From the NCBI GenBank assembly GCA_025642065.1, contig JAODUP010000428.1, forward strand, positions 186,001 through 250,000: 64,000 bases of DNA, given 5' to 3'. Shown here one piece after another: positions 20,511 to 33,339 of the stretch (positions are counted from its first letter, which is position 1; every line of letters starts with the position of its first letter). Below the pieces are notes generated by a model that worked only from the letters and a program-made list of their open reading frames with translations, had not been told where the DNA came from and searched no databases. Source of the stretch: Paralvinella palmiformis (lineage: Eukaryota > Annelida > Polychaeta > Terebellida > Alvinellidae). Position numbers and translations under genes: made by a program.

Positions 20511-21935
20511 ATCATATATTGGACATACAAAGAAGAAATATTAATTTAAAACTATTAATAAAAATTAAAATATTTTGTACGTTGTGGATATTCACACGTA
20601 AGATATTCTAAAGTTGGGATGAAAATTAACCAATTGTGTTCTCCGGTATGTTTTTAGAGGAGACAACACTTAATGAACCGTTGTAACAATATGCTATTAT
20701 ATCCTAAATATGCACTCACATGTTCCAAACCTGAGCTATAGTATCAAATAATATGCACACCATTTGCGCAAACAGATCGAAGCCAAAAGTGGTACAATAA
20801 ACTAGCTATGAAGTAATTCAAGTTTTGTCACATATGCTCAATCTTCTGACAATCGTTCTAACGTTCAAATACATCATTATGAAATAAATGGCGTCTAGTG
20901 CCAGTTATCAGCCAGGATCTATATCAGTACACTTCCTCAGAAATTGTCATGTACTTCTGATGGATATTAATTTATGACGGAACTTGTCAAGATCGGTAGT
21001 AATCTTTTACATTTCAAGTAGTATAAAATGTAACGAGCCGTATTAAGTTGATACTACCATTCTATCCAATATGATATGAATTAAGTGACATTTATACTAC
21101 TGTGAGTATCTTCTTGCCTTATTTACGATCACATTCCATTCCAAGTAATGACAAACGACGAGTTATCTTTTAAGAAATTAGATACATTTTGCTATATGAT
21201 CAATTATACAAAATGAATCGTATATTTGTTAACTTATCTAATATTTAATATAAACTGTAAACTAACACAAAAGCATACACTTAACAATATCATATATCAA
21301 TTCGTTAAATAATTGTATTTTAATTCTCCACTTTATCTTTAAGTCTCATTTGGATGCATTTCCTTTCATTTGGATTTCTTGCTACAATGTAAATAATTGC
21401 CAATGTTTCTTGCCCGACTTCGTAGATAGGTGATGTATCCTCTTTTCGTGGGGACAGTTTGTTTTGCTTCTTAGAATATACGTAATTAGACATGTATTTT
21501 AAGCCAAGAAGTAACAGAGATTGATACGGCTGGCTCATTATGCATGGGAGTTCGTTAGGTTACCTTTAGACAGGCAATATACTACTTCTGACAGATTGAT
21601 ATATTACCATAACGTGACCAGTAGAGATATTGCAAGACGATGAACATGAGGTATTTATTTTAGAATTAAAGAGGCAAAGTCGGTAATAGAATATGTCATT
21701 GACAAATGTATATTCAAATCTAACAAAAGACGTGTCTTTGATTGTCATACCATACTCCAAATTTATAAGTAGAAACCTTCGATTTGTTTACGTACATAAC
21801 ATATCTGATCAACCATTATAAGATCAAAACGTTATAAACTTAGTTTAGTAATTGAGGTGTCTAGTGGTGTACCTTTCTTAAGTCAATTGCTATGTACCAA
21901 TCATGAACAAACTAATGTTATTAATACAAGTTTCA
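20511..21935. other. AT-rich non-coding stretch
   Basis: No recognised feature; ORFs 21320-21538 and 21566-21760 (-) are short and unrecognised. Confidence 0.5.
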
Positions 21936-21939
21936 AATC

Positions 21940-22409
21940 TACCTAATTGAAACGGGTAGACATATTCGTTTTGGTGTTAAACACATTAATAAGACACAAG
22001 CATAACATAAAAATATATGCTTATCAGTAAACACTAGCCTCCAAGACAGTACTTTGTCTATTATATATATGTGTATAGAATTCTATTTGTAAACAAAATT
22101 CCAGGCTCTCACAGACGTGTCTTAGACAGTATTTCAACTACTACCACTGATAGTCAGTTTATAGCTGATTTAGAAACTAAAGAGTTATATCATAACTAAC
22201 TAACGTCGTCTATAAATAGAAAATATTCTACTACACATCGAAGGTCATGATAATTTATAAAATGGACTAATACGACAACAAATTGTATTTAATATCTAGG
22301 ATTCATATATTGGATGTTGAAATGATAAATTAACACAGTATTAAAAGAGTTTAATATAACCTGATTGATCTATGGAACATAGTACTACTTTTATGATGTG
22401 TGTTTGGAT

Positions 22410-22443
<34 letters not shown>

Positions 22444-22471
22444 TTACTATTATTATTGTTATTATTACTAT

Positions 22472-22503
<32 letters not shown>

Positions 22504-24330
22504 CTACTACTACTATTACTATTGCCACTACTTTTCTTGTTGTTATTATTGTTTTCATTATTATTATCTTTATAAGGATTATGAACATCAATTTTATTAT
22601 TACATTGATATATTGAATAAAAAGAGGTTTATTAAAATGAAGTTAATATATCCATTTGTTTACAAATATTTAAATATGTATTGCGTGTATTTGGTTATAT
22701 GTTTTATATCGGTAGTTAAATGGTTCTACGTAATAAATTTAGTTTAATCTATTAAAAGAAATAAATATTGAGAATACTTTACATAAACAGGCATTTGAAC
22801 AAAGAAACCCATCACTGATTAAACTAATTTATAATAATTGAATATTAATGTCTCGCTTAAAGCCACAGATCCAATATAATAATTTCTCGCTTTCGTTAAA
22901 TAAAGGGGCTTCCTATATATTTTATTCAGAAAAAAAAGACACAGCCCCATGCATTATACAAAATGATAAAATGGGCAATTTTCACAACAATTGCGCCATC
23001 TAGGTAACCTCTGTTTGGGAATCTTGTTCCTCAACGCGTTCTATAAACTTTGGTATTTCTATGTTAATTGTTGGTAGCTGTGTTTCATAAAAATGTCCAT
23101 TTACCAATCGCAAACCACAGAAGGCACAAACTGGTTGACATGTTTATAAATTGTCTATTACATTTCCGAAATTGATGAATTTTGTCAATGGCGTGATATA
23201 TTTTGGCTGTAAATGCAGATTTATCTGTGCTTGATTATTAGCATAATATAATTTAATCGTGTTAGCAGACCACAGATCACTACTTTTACTTTTGAATCTA
23301 TTTATGCAACTGATATACACATAAACGTGAAATTAAGTCAGGGTTTAGTAAAACTGAACATCAAACCTTTGGTGATGACATATGAACGTGATAGGATACT
23401 AATATTGAGTAGTTAGCCAAGACCATTTACCTTCACGAATGTTTGTTATAATATCTCAAGAGGTGAAACTATTTACCAAATGATGTTGGGAATTGATTAA
23501 AACCCATTGATGAAAAAACAGCAACAGGATGGCATTGTGATAGTAGTAATCTGTCATATGTTTACACTTTACTTCCAACCGCTAAATTATATTATTTTAA
23601 CATAATAATAGCTAACAAATACTTAATATACTATTCTAACAAAATAATATTTAGCAAATATTTCATGTAACTTGCTTTAGCAAAAGACAAATTTGTCAAC
23701 ATAGCCTAAATTAAAAAAATAAGTGACCAATTTTCCCATGAAAGTATTTCAATATGAGTGAACCTTAAACGATATTTTAACAATTATAAGATTAATCTTC
23801 GATTTTTTTAAATATCTCACGTCGACCATTTTTTTCTTTTCTCTGCATACTCGTTACTTCTGATACAGCTGTCATGAAAGAATAATCTATTATATAAAGT
23901 AAAAGGGAACGCAAGAATCTTTGAAAATTAACTTAAGATAAGATTAAATCTTATCCATCCCTTTGTTCTGACCTATTCATTCAGCTATGAATGAATACCT
24001 CCTACACGTTCGTCGTAGAGTTTATGATTTTATCTAATTAAATAAAGCGATGTCTTCATGGTGACATTTTCAGCTAATCATTGTCCCTTTTATAATGTTG
24101 CCTTTGTGCTACAACCAATTATCTTTAATTAGAGCGCATACATGAAATAAAATATGGATAATTTTTAAATGTTTTACTCAAGAAAGAAGCCATGATTGTT
24201 GGCACAGAAGTTTTATTTAGATTATTGGAGGTTTGTTTGTTCATGTATGGATTCCTTGGACACATTCTGATATCATGTTTCGGTGTTTCACAACTACATA
24301 GCTATAAAACATTAGGTGTGTGTGTGTGTG
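21940..24330 (+). repeat. Duplicated segment E, copy 1
   Basis: Colinear with 33340-34780. The best stretch, about 22205-22290, shares AACGTCGTCTATAAATAGAA and CACATCGAAGGTCATGATAA plus AATGGACTAATACGACAACA nearly base for base. Weaker matches run through AACTTCCAACTGCTAAATTAT-like, GAAAGTATTTCAATATGAGT, AAGAATAATCT.TATATAA and ACCAATTATCTTT to the (GT)n at 24316. This copy is about 1 kb longer because of a trinucleotide array at 22411 and other extra DNA. Confidence 0.8.
22411..22570. repeat. (AAT)n-(ATT)n-(ACT)n compound trinucleotide array
   Basis: AAT, then ATT, then ACT/CTA blocks. ORFs rich in Asn, Ile, Leu or Thr on either strand are artefacts. Absent from the paralogous position near 33640. 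Confidence 0.97.
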
Positions 24331-24410
24331 TGTGTGCGTGCGCGCGCGCGCAAGTGTATATGTGTGTGATACAGAGAGATAGATACAGAGAGAGAGAGAG
24401 AGAGAGAGAG
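24316..24410. repeat. (GT)n-(CG)n and (GA)n arrays
   Basis: GT then CGCG at 24316-24352, then GATA/GA to 24410. A TG-rich stretch lies at the matching end of segment E copy 2 (34765-34822). Confidence 0.93.
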
Positions 24411-26342
24411 GTGGTTGGAGAATGGTAGGTACCCGGATGTTCGCATCGTGTGGCTTATAATTATTATAACAAATTCAAGTAAAAAGAAGGAAATACGTTA
24501 ATTTTTGTAAACGTTTTATTAAAATCTTTAAAATCTTTTGTTTGATGACCGATACTAATCTTGAATAGTGAAAATAATGTAAAATGGCCTATGTTGATTG
24601 ATTGACAACTGAGATGAGTGTTTACTTTAGTGAAGGTTGTTACCTGATTCATCAGTATAATTTATAATTAACTTGAGGTTAAGTATCAGTCAACACCAGC
24701 ATTAATCAGTTATTAAAATGGATGACTATATAACCATTTTTTTTTCTTTTTTTCTCTCGATGTGGCTGTCCTTCATCACCATTAGGGCGTGTATATACCT
24801 TAGAGTGTACTATCTTTATGATCCATAAATGATCTTTTAAAGTAAACATATCACGAATAATTTTGATAGCCACGATATTCTTTAATGAAAGAAAGTTTTC
24901 ATCTATTCATCTATACCATATACATTCAACTTCATGGATTTATACTAAAGTTTCGTCTCTCTAAAACACCAAATCATTGTAAAGAAACAATATGTTTGAA
25001 GATGTACTTTTTAAACAGACACATATACCTTTAACTCTCATATAAAAACACAAATACTTGAATATTGAAATACTTCCAAATATCAATATATCCATCCCTA
25101 CATTATCTGCCTTACACATCGTAAAGTTTCTCATCTAACTCACATTTAACCTGTTTATATCAACCAGATATGGTGAAAGGTTTTAGTTATGTAATATTAT
25201 TTATCTCGATGAACTGAAACTTAGAATTTCTAATCGCTCTTTGGATGATATGTATGTGATCATTGACCTGACAGTGGTAAAAAATATGGGATATTTGTAT
25301 AAAATATCCTATAACAGCTTGATTGTTACAATTGTGGGGGTAGCATTCAGCGTTCTTAGAATAGGAATTAATCTATCCGTTAGCAATTAATAAAATATTA
25401 ATTCCCCAAAACAATCTGCATAGAAATGAGATAATTCTGCGGAGTAGAGACAAAGATAATTACGTTATTTTCCATGAGGTTGATTAAACTTAAAGTTTCG
25501 AACAAAACGTCAAACTCCCACTCCCACAGAGCTGCACAACAGAAGCGAATGTGTGTACTGGATGCCCTGGATTTCCTAGATCGGATAGGCGCCCTACACT
25601 ATGTTCATTTATATTTAGTATTGAATTAAAAATCGGCCAGATCAGCATCTAAAAAATGACGTTTGACCCATTTCTTTCAATTTGATTAAATATTTATATT
25701 GTATACGCCATTTCCAATTACTTATATGGAAGTATATTAAATCATTTGATCACATTTAGTAAATAAAAAGCACATCTCTTTTTCACACTGTGCATGGCTA
25801 TTATTTCCCGGACACTGCGCAGGCCTTTTTCGACGCGCCATCTGGTGATTGTAGCAACCCTACACTTAACATAAAACTTTCTTTTTTGTGTTCAGTGTTC
25901 TAATAAATATGTTTTAATCGATAGCTGGCTTCCACACCTCAACAGTGATATATGTTTTAAGGCCATATTTTTCTCTTGAGCGATCTATGAACATGAAGTT
26001 ATACTCCCCAGTGATACTAATTTAAACTTGAACAAAACGAAATTACTTCAATCTGGAAATACCTCCGCCCCCCGGTATATCAAGGTCAATAGACAATGAC
26101 AGACAATGATAAATGCTTACTTTCATTTTGATGGCTTATAAATATATGTCATGTGTGAAACTGTTGATTCTATATTTATAGAAACTATAATATTCTCTGC
26201 ATATACCATGTTTAGAATCTTTTTAAAACACTGGTTATAGAGCTAATAGTGTGATTTACCACAGTTCAAACCTAACGTTTCCTGTTGGCTTTCAATCGAA
26301 CTTACAGCAATTGTTATTCATGAAACCAAAAATAACGTATTA

Positions 26343-26344
<2 letters not shown>
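24411..26344. other. AT-rich non-coding stretch
   Basis: Nothing recognised, apart from a slightly GC-richer patch at 25500-25600 without motif. Confidence 0.5.
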
Positions 26345-26410
<66 letters not shown>

Positions 26411-26439
26411 CCATCCATCCATCCATCCACACACATACA

Positions 26440-26473
<34 letters not shown>

Positions 26474-26486
26474 CACAGACACATGC
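26345..26486. repeat. (TA)n-(CATC)n-(CA)n-(GA)n compound microsatellite
   Basis: TA 26345-26407, CATC 26411-26428, CA to about 26457, GA to about 26474, then CAGA. The ORF over it is not called. Confidence 0.96.
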
Positions 26487-26636
26487 ACTTGATAAAGGTT
26501 TCTTATAACCGAAACTAGTCTTGTGCTATTTTGGACTGAGTGAAAATACTATTATTTCTGCTATTGTCGGAGGTATTAGAATTATTATCATAATAGATAT
26601 TATATGTACTGATATATATGCTTTATAATTTTCAAA

Positions 26637-27519
26637 TATATCAAGTGGATAGGCGCTAACTGCATATACTTAGGGACGCTAAATTAGGCGTGAATAAACG
26701 TTCACTTTGTGATGAACGGAAACGTATGAGGGTTAGCTGTTAGGTTCGAGTAAATTGTAGTATTTACTCAGGTTTGAGACGATATTTCGTTCTAGTCCAG
26801 TAATAATCCATTGTGCGGTATTGCTACTTTGTTTTTGTTTCAGTTTAATCGCTTTAGTGAGTCCATACTGTGTTAGTGTACATTCTCTTTGTTATGAAGA
26901 AACTGTAATGTTTGTTAACACGCTGAGGCTATATATAGGGCTTGAATTTTCACTTAATAGAACTAATAGAACTTCGACGCCAGACCAGTCGGACGTGTAT
27001 TGATACATGGTTCATATAGGTAGGATTTATTCAGTTATTCGAACCCAGAATAAAGCTGAGGTCAGCATCTGAGGTGTCGAAATGCTTTATATACAGGTTC
27101 TTTTGGACCACAGAAAATTACTCTTGAATGTAAACTGTGGTGTCAAAATAGTTTATGATATGTATGTAGCAAGTCACCATTGAACCACACGCACGTGTTT
27201 GTTGCGAGCTGTGGTATCAAATTTTTATGTTTTTTACGTGCTTCCGCTTTTTGTACGTAGCCTGCATGTAGCCGCTTTCCTGTGGGCGTGACATATTTGT
27301 CGCGTACGAAAAGCGAATTAGCTGGTTCCCACAGGCTGATGAGTAAACCAGACGCATGCTTAGGTATACGCACACATTTATCAATATGTGGAGGTATGGA
27401 ACATTTTATTTTTAGATTAATGTATGTATAGTTGTATTTAGATTTATGGAGGTAGGTTTCGAAGGATGTTTAGATATGTTGATGCTCTGTGCCTGTTGCC
27501 TCTTACTATGTACCCTAAA
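26637..27519 (+). mobile_element. Dispersed repeat R1, copy B
   Basis: Closely similar to copy A along its whole length from CAAGTGGATAGGCGCT. It has TATATAG at about 26932, CGACGCCAGACCAGTCGG at 26977-26994, AATAAAG at about 27049, CACACGCACGTG at 27187 and GTACGAAAAGCGAATTAGCT at 27304. It lacks the left tetranucleotide array of copy A and ends in a large CA/TA array. High similarity to A suggests both moved or duplicated fairly recently. ORFs 26821-27003 and 27143-27373 fall inside and are not called. Confidence 0.88.
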
Positions 27520-27921
27520 ACACATATACACACACACACTTATACATACACGTATACATACATATACATACACATACATACACATACACACGTATACATA
27601 TACACGTATACATATACATATACATACACATACACACGTATACGTATACATACACATACACACGTATACGTATACGTATACATACACATACACACGTATA
27701 CGTATACATATACACACACATATACACACACATATACACACGTATACATATACATACACGTATACATATACATACACGTATACATATACATACACGTATA
27801 CATATACATACACGTATACATATACATACACGTATACATATACACACACGTATACATATACACACACGTATACATATACATACACGTATACATATACATA
27901 CACGTATACATATACACACAC
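27520..27921. repeat. Large CA/TA/CG array with an exact 18-bp higher-order unit
   Basis: About 400 bp of alternating purine-pyrimidine DNA. From 27739 to about 27918 the unit CACGTATACATATACATA repeats ten times; its CG falls at 27741 and then every 18 bp to 27903. ORFs of up to 171 codons (TYTYTH-like) are artefacts of the period. Confidence 0.97.
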
Positions 27922-28117
27922 ATTTATTTATTTATTTCATTAGCTCTTATTGATGCATTTATTGAAGTTTTTTTCATTTAGGAAATACACGTCTTGAATT
28001 TTCCATAATACACGCACGCACACACATAAATGTGCGGGCGCGTATACACACACAGAAGGAGAGGGAATTTGGTAAATATTATTATTTTATTTATACACAC
28101 CACTATTGAACGTAACA

Positions 28118-28207
28118 CTACTTCAACTACTACTACTACTACTGTTACTACTACTTCTACTGATCAGTAGTAACGGTAGTAGTAGTAGTAGTAGTAGTAA
28201 CAGTAGC
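28118..28207. repeat. (ACT)n/(AGT)n inverted array, hairpin-forming
   Basis: ACT units on the left face AGT units on the right around the perfect palindrome CTACTGATCAGTAG (28157-28170). Each arm is about 40 bp with a few mismatches. Confidence 0.85.
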
Positions 28208-29095
28208 ATTATAATAGATCCTACCGGGAAACAAAATCATTTAAATTCGATATTAAAAATATAAATGTCTTCATTATATTTGATGGGTTACTCCATATAA
28301 TAAAGTTAGTGTGTACTCACTCTGTTGATTACTAATATTGGATTAGTTTCACATTAGTCCATTAGTTAATATACAATAAATTAGAGCACGGAAGGTGGGC
28401 AGCAGTTTATGTTCGATTAATAATTAAGGGCATCCATACGGGTAATAACTCGGGTCCATGAAGAATATTACAAATATTGACAAAGCCACAGTGTATTAAT
28501 TATCATGGTTAGCTATAATACAATTTTTTTTTATACAGAAATATTTTATGATTAATAACTCAAATATTATTTATCATTAAAGAAATTATATGGAACTGAT
28601 AATATCATACTTCTCTGGCTTTCCTTGAATTGACCAAACTCTAAATTAACATATTGTATGGCAATTTATCATGGAAGTTGTTCCAGGAACAAAATTTAAG
28701 AAGACGAATTACTACTGTGTGTATGGGTCAATTAGATATTTCTTTATAATTCAAGCTGACTACCGATACCATAAAACACATACCTAGAAATGTTATATAT
28801 TCGACATGAACAGTAAACTAATATATTCACTTAGTACGAGCCAAACCATATCAGTATTTATTCTATAATAACATAATGGCATTTACTATAGATTAAATTT
28901 CGAAATGTGTAAAGTTAAAACTTTACACACGCCATTATAACAAGTACTTAATTAGGAAAAAAGGTGTTACAAATGCCTACTACTTGATTAAACATATTGT
29001 TAAATTTAAAACACAATTAAAACATATTCTGAGCTCACATAGATCAAATACATTTCATACATAATAAACTGGTTTAAAATGATAAATAAACCAAT
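28208..29095. other. AT-rich non-coding stretch
   Basis: Nothing recognised. Confidence 0.5.
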
Positions 29096-29097
29096 TG

Positions 29098-29400
29098 AAG
29101 TAAATAAGTTTTAAGAACCATACAAAATATTTCTTTACTTTCTGCGAGTTTAATGTGGTTTAGCAACTTGTTCTACAGCCTGGGAGCTGATGCTCGGAAG
29201 GATCTCTCTCCGTACATTGCTGTATGACTTTTTGGTACCCTCAAAAGTGAATAGCACTCAGATCGTAGCATTCTCACTGATATATATTTTTCGATCGGGT
29301 CGCTTATATACACTGGTGCTGTTTCATTCAGTACTTTGAGCGTAAGAAACAGGATCTTGTACAATGATATGAAACGTACAGGAAGCCAGATCACCTGATA
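29098..29400 (-). pseudogene. LINE polymerase C-terminal fragment
   Basis: The 73-codon ORF 29173-29394 reads WLPVRFISLYKILFLTLKVL, NETAPVYISDPIEKYI and YGERSFRASAPRL. Beyond its stop NKLLNHIKLAESKEIFCMVL continues to about 29098. This is the conserved end of Jockey/CR1/L2-type LINE polymerases (LHWLPVxxRxxYK, AP.YIxDLI, F..APxLWNxLP). Here the Trp of LWN has become a stop. A fragment of a closely related family lies at 37775-38400. Confidence 0.9.
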
Positions 29401-29775
29401 AAAGAGACATGATAAAGGCTATTTTGTATCGCATTAATTAATGTTTTGTTATATATAATTGTATTAAGATGTCATTGGAGATCTATCTATGGTAGTATAA
29501 ATATAAGATAGATCAGAATATCAATTTCCTGATATCGTGAATCAATGGTGCAGATTTTAATATAAATCCAGTACAAATACACAGCATAGATCATAATATT
29601 AGATAATCATATTTCTGACACGACAGCTATAATGTACAAATATAAATATATAACTATCGATCCCCACCTAAGTTCAGTTAGACATTTTAACAATACATCA
29701 ATTGAAAGTCGGTGAATTAACGAGTGAACGATTCCGTCTCCAAATAAATTTTGGCCGTTTTGAGTTACCTGTTCC
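29401..29775. other. AT-rich non-coding stretch
   Basis: Nothing recognised. Confidence 0.5.
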
Positions 29776-30265
29776 AATGGATAAGTTGTATGACGTCATA
29801 TAGCACATTAACCACGACAAAAATGTCTATTTTGCGATATAACTGTGACGAGATATTTCAGAAATGTCAGCAATATGTATGGACGGAATTAACTTATTGT
29901 ACAGATTACCTTTCTATTTTATATCATGATCCCATTAATTTGGCATGGAAGATAGCTTGTTATCTTGTTTTTATACTATGTATTAGGAGTTATTGGTAGA
30001 GTAGCTGCAAGAAAAAAATTTTAACAAACATTTCCATCTACTTCGGTAATTTGATTATGTCGAAATATGTGTCAACATGAACTACCATTAGTATACAGAG
30101 CTGACTGCTGCAGTCTTTAAGAATATCCACGTTCAAAATGTGCTTGTCACACAAAAACATGCACTTGGTATAGTGGTCTAGATCTTTGATAAACGTTCTA
30201 GTAGAGTATTTTATAATAATAAATAAGCTTCCAAACGCCACCCAGTGGATGAGATATTTCTATAT
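29776..30265 (+). repeat. Dispersed paralogous block C, copy 2 (without insertion)
   Basis: Aligns with 11020-11410 and, without a break, with 12466-12625. It has its own TGACGTCA at 29791-29798. The short ORFs 29751-29999 (+) and 30038-30241 (-) are not supported by the other copy. Confidence 0.72.
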
Positions 30266-30780
30266 GTTGCTGAGTAAAAATGCCAGTAGCATTCACTGCA
30301 AGAACAGGTCAAAGTTCATTGCAGTGGGAATGGCACCATCGTCCACAATGCAACGTTCTGGCCAAGAATGTTAAGATCAAGTGCATATCAGATCGCGTAT
30401 GGTTAATATAACTAGATAATCTTATTATAAAATATTACTACCGTCAAGTATACATAACAAATAACACCGAAACAACAAATATAAACTATTTTAATAATTT
30501 TATAAACATACATCAACCCACTCTTCAAGATGGATACAACATTCCTATTCCTGAACCAGATGTACTCATAATACAGATATCGTCATGTAAAAATAATTAT
30601 AGCTTCAGACTCTTCTCACAATAAGGTCGGGCAGCTTTCATAGGTTGTATTCTAAGATCTGTGGCATTTGATGGAGGAAGGATGAAATATTTAATGTGGG
30701 TGTAAATTATACTCTAATTTGACTGCGGCATAACTAATTACATATTCACAAGGTATCAAAGTAAATACTGTAGAGCAAAT
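30266..30780. other. AT-rich non-coding stretch
   Basis: Nothing recognised. Confidence 0.5.
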
Positions 30781-31030
30781 GTTACACATTACAAGGGTTG
30801 GGCAAACTTATAGTCTAGGAAAAATGCTAAATTTATCAACAATGATCGGATGCAGTGAAAACATAGAAAGGATAAGCAAGTCTGAAAGGGTAAGTTTTCA
30901 AATGGTGACGGAAAGAAACTATGTGCTATTTGATGACTTAACATGTTCAGGGAGTGAATTCCAAAGAGTAGGGACAGCAACTGTAAAAGCACGAGTCCCA
31001 GCACGAGTCCCAGGGAAATATTCCAAATAG
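30780..31030 (+). mobile_element. Possible family S retroelement fragment
   Basis: The 83-codon ORF 30779-31030 ends SGSEFQRVGTATVKARVP. The same peptide pattern (F-x-x-x-G-A-A-I-V-K) appears at about 35945-35985 in family S, and the DNA is similar over about 50 bp. ORFs like this recur with dispersed repeats, so it is not called a gene. Confidence 0.4.
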
Positions 31031-31590
31031 AATCAGATATACTTTAATTTGTGTTCAATGAAACGTTACTAAAAGAATACTATTTTCTAGTGTGATGGAA
31101 AATTAGTTTTTTGCATCTCTTCTTGTTTGCTGTAATTCGTACCGTAATTCACAAATATCTCATGAAGTCATCAATTGTATATTTTGTTCCATGCCGACCT
31201 TTATCTCTGTGTCCTGTTTAACAATATATCTATCTAGACAATCTGATATTTACCACCAATATACCTTAATTATCAACTGTAAAGAGACCCCTTTATAATG
31301 ATATCAAATAATGTTTTCAAGCATTAGCAAATCTAAAGTACCCAATCTATTTTATTGTTATTGTAAAGTGCTATTTCGCTTTTCTGTAAATTGAGCTCGA
31401 CATAAATCGCAATCATGTTAGCTTTGTTTCCATGTAACTAGAAACTATCCCGGTTCTTTAATAGACGATATAAATATGACGTGTCATAGTGTTTTATCAA
31501 TTTTATTCTGAGGAATCTCCATATACTAGAGTTACTAAACCGGTAACTAGTTATTGATTGAGAGGTATTGTTGTTTTCTTTTTGACGTGT
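31031..31590. other. AT-rich non-coding stretch
   Basis: Nothing recognised. Confidence 0.5.
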
Positions 31591-31593
31591 GGT

Positions 31594-31815
31594 GTGTGTA
31601 TGTATGTATGTATATGTGCGTGTATGTGTGCATGCATGTATGTATGTTTGTATGTAAGTACGTATGTATGAATGTATGTATGCCTGTGTGTATATGCGTG
31701 TGTGTTTGTGTGTGTGTGTGTTTACGTGTGTGGATGTATGTTTAGGCATGTGCATATGTATGTGTGTGTGTGTGTGTGTGTGCATGTGTGCGAATGTGTG
31801 TGTGTGTGATGTTCA
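31594..31815. repeat. (TG)n/(TATG)n compound array
   Basis: Alternating TATG, TG and TGTGCG units. ORFs of 63-115 codons on both strands are artefacts. Confidence 0.96.
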
Positions 31816-32971
31816 TGAACAGAATATAATTATTGTGCGATTTGACTGTTTATAATTATATCTTTTATTATGTTAGCAAGCAAAGGTTGAAAACTATTTT
31901 ACTATCTTTATTGTATTTTCTTTTTTTATCTAACTTAATACATCATGACATCTGACCTCCCAATCCTTGAGGTGCTCACTTCAGCCAAACCCAAAACCCA
32001 GTAAACAAAATAACAACCACTCAGAATTACTTATCTCTATTAACTGACTTACTGCCAATGAAAAGAGGGGAAAAGCCTTTTTAATAAGCCAACTCTAATA
32101 TTAATTTTCCAGTAATTGCCCATTGAAGTGATGTCACTTCCACAATAGAGAGATTTGCTTATTTATCACACCCTCAGGAATATTGATTTTAAATCCATTC
32201 AAGGAGCTCTCCTTTTGTTATCTCGCACAAAAGCAGTCCGCCCACAACATTAATCGGAGTCACGCTCAAAAATAGCTATTGGGCTTTTATCTTATACCTT
32301 CTGGGCTCAGATACGTTTTATGATAGTATTTAATTTCCTGGATATGATTCCTTGTCATTGATCGTCCTTAGCATAGAAATTGGCATCCTATTTCAATTAA
32401 ATAAGTTTCCCTTCATGTGTTTGTTTATTAGCATATCGTTCTTTGATGATCATTTTGATATAGATAATTACTGAGCTAAGTATGCGAAGTAGCATATACT
32501 ATTTTAGAATTTGATTTCGATTGTCGATTACACAATCGCGCGCGGCGTTAATCGGTCTAATTTTGAACTGTATTGGTCTATATTGATCCTTAAAGGTAAA
32601 TCTCAAACCATTCACAGGATATATCTTGGACATGGATATTGCAGACACACAGATGATTAAAGTGATATATCCTCGTTATAGCCAGATCACTCTAGTTAAT
32701 AAAAGTGCCCAATATCCACTGACATCGACAGTTATCATCAGAAAGGTAATCATCGTAGTATCAATCAGTTAATGAAACTGAGGAAAGGTATCAATTTGTC
32801 GCATTACCTCGATATCATCAACAATAATACGAAGAATTCTCATTGATGTAAAGATATATAATTATGTGATATTTATCCACGTTAAATATAGATAATATAC
32901 ACGTCTACTAATGTCCATCTACCATTAGTTATTATATGGTTGGATATTATATACATTAAAGCAGCACAGAC
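31816..32971. other. AT-rich non-coding stretch
   Basis: No recognised gene or repeat. A CGCGCG patch sits near 32538. Confidence 0.5.
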
Positions 32972-33085
32972 ATGATGATGATGATGATGATGATGATGAG
33001 GAGGAGGAGGATAATGATTATCAGGGTCATTATGATGCTTATAAGAATAATACAGAACGGGTATATTTATCTATCTATTTTTTAT

Positions 33086-33126
<41 letters not shown>

Positions 33127-33193
33127 CCAACCAACCTACCTACCTACCTACCTACCTACCTACCTACCTACCTACCTACTATATCGATATTAT

Positions 33194-33232
<39 letters not shown>
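32972..33232. repeat. Cluster of (ATG)n, (AATC)n, (CCTA)n and (AT)n arrays
   Basis: ATG/AGG 32972-33010, AATC 33087-33125, CCTA 33130-33180, AT 33196-33232. The 92-codon ORF across them (poly-Met, INQS, YLPT repeats) is an artefact. Confidence 0.97.
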
Positions 33233-33235
<3 letters not shown>

Positions 33236-33339
33236 ATATTGTGTATGTAATGGAAGTGAAATGTGACTGAAATGGCTATATATCAATCATGAATAATATA
33301 ATATTATTAATAAATGTTAAGAAACTGTCTAAATTAAAC

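Noticed and set aside
27412..27981. Overlapping ORFs of 127-171 codons on both strands
   Set aside because: They arise from the period of the CA/TA array; all frames lack stops because the repeat has none.
30780..31030. 83-codon ORF as a host gene
   Set aside because: The peptide pattern recurs with family S repeats; most likely repeat-derived.
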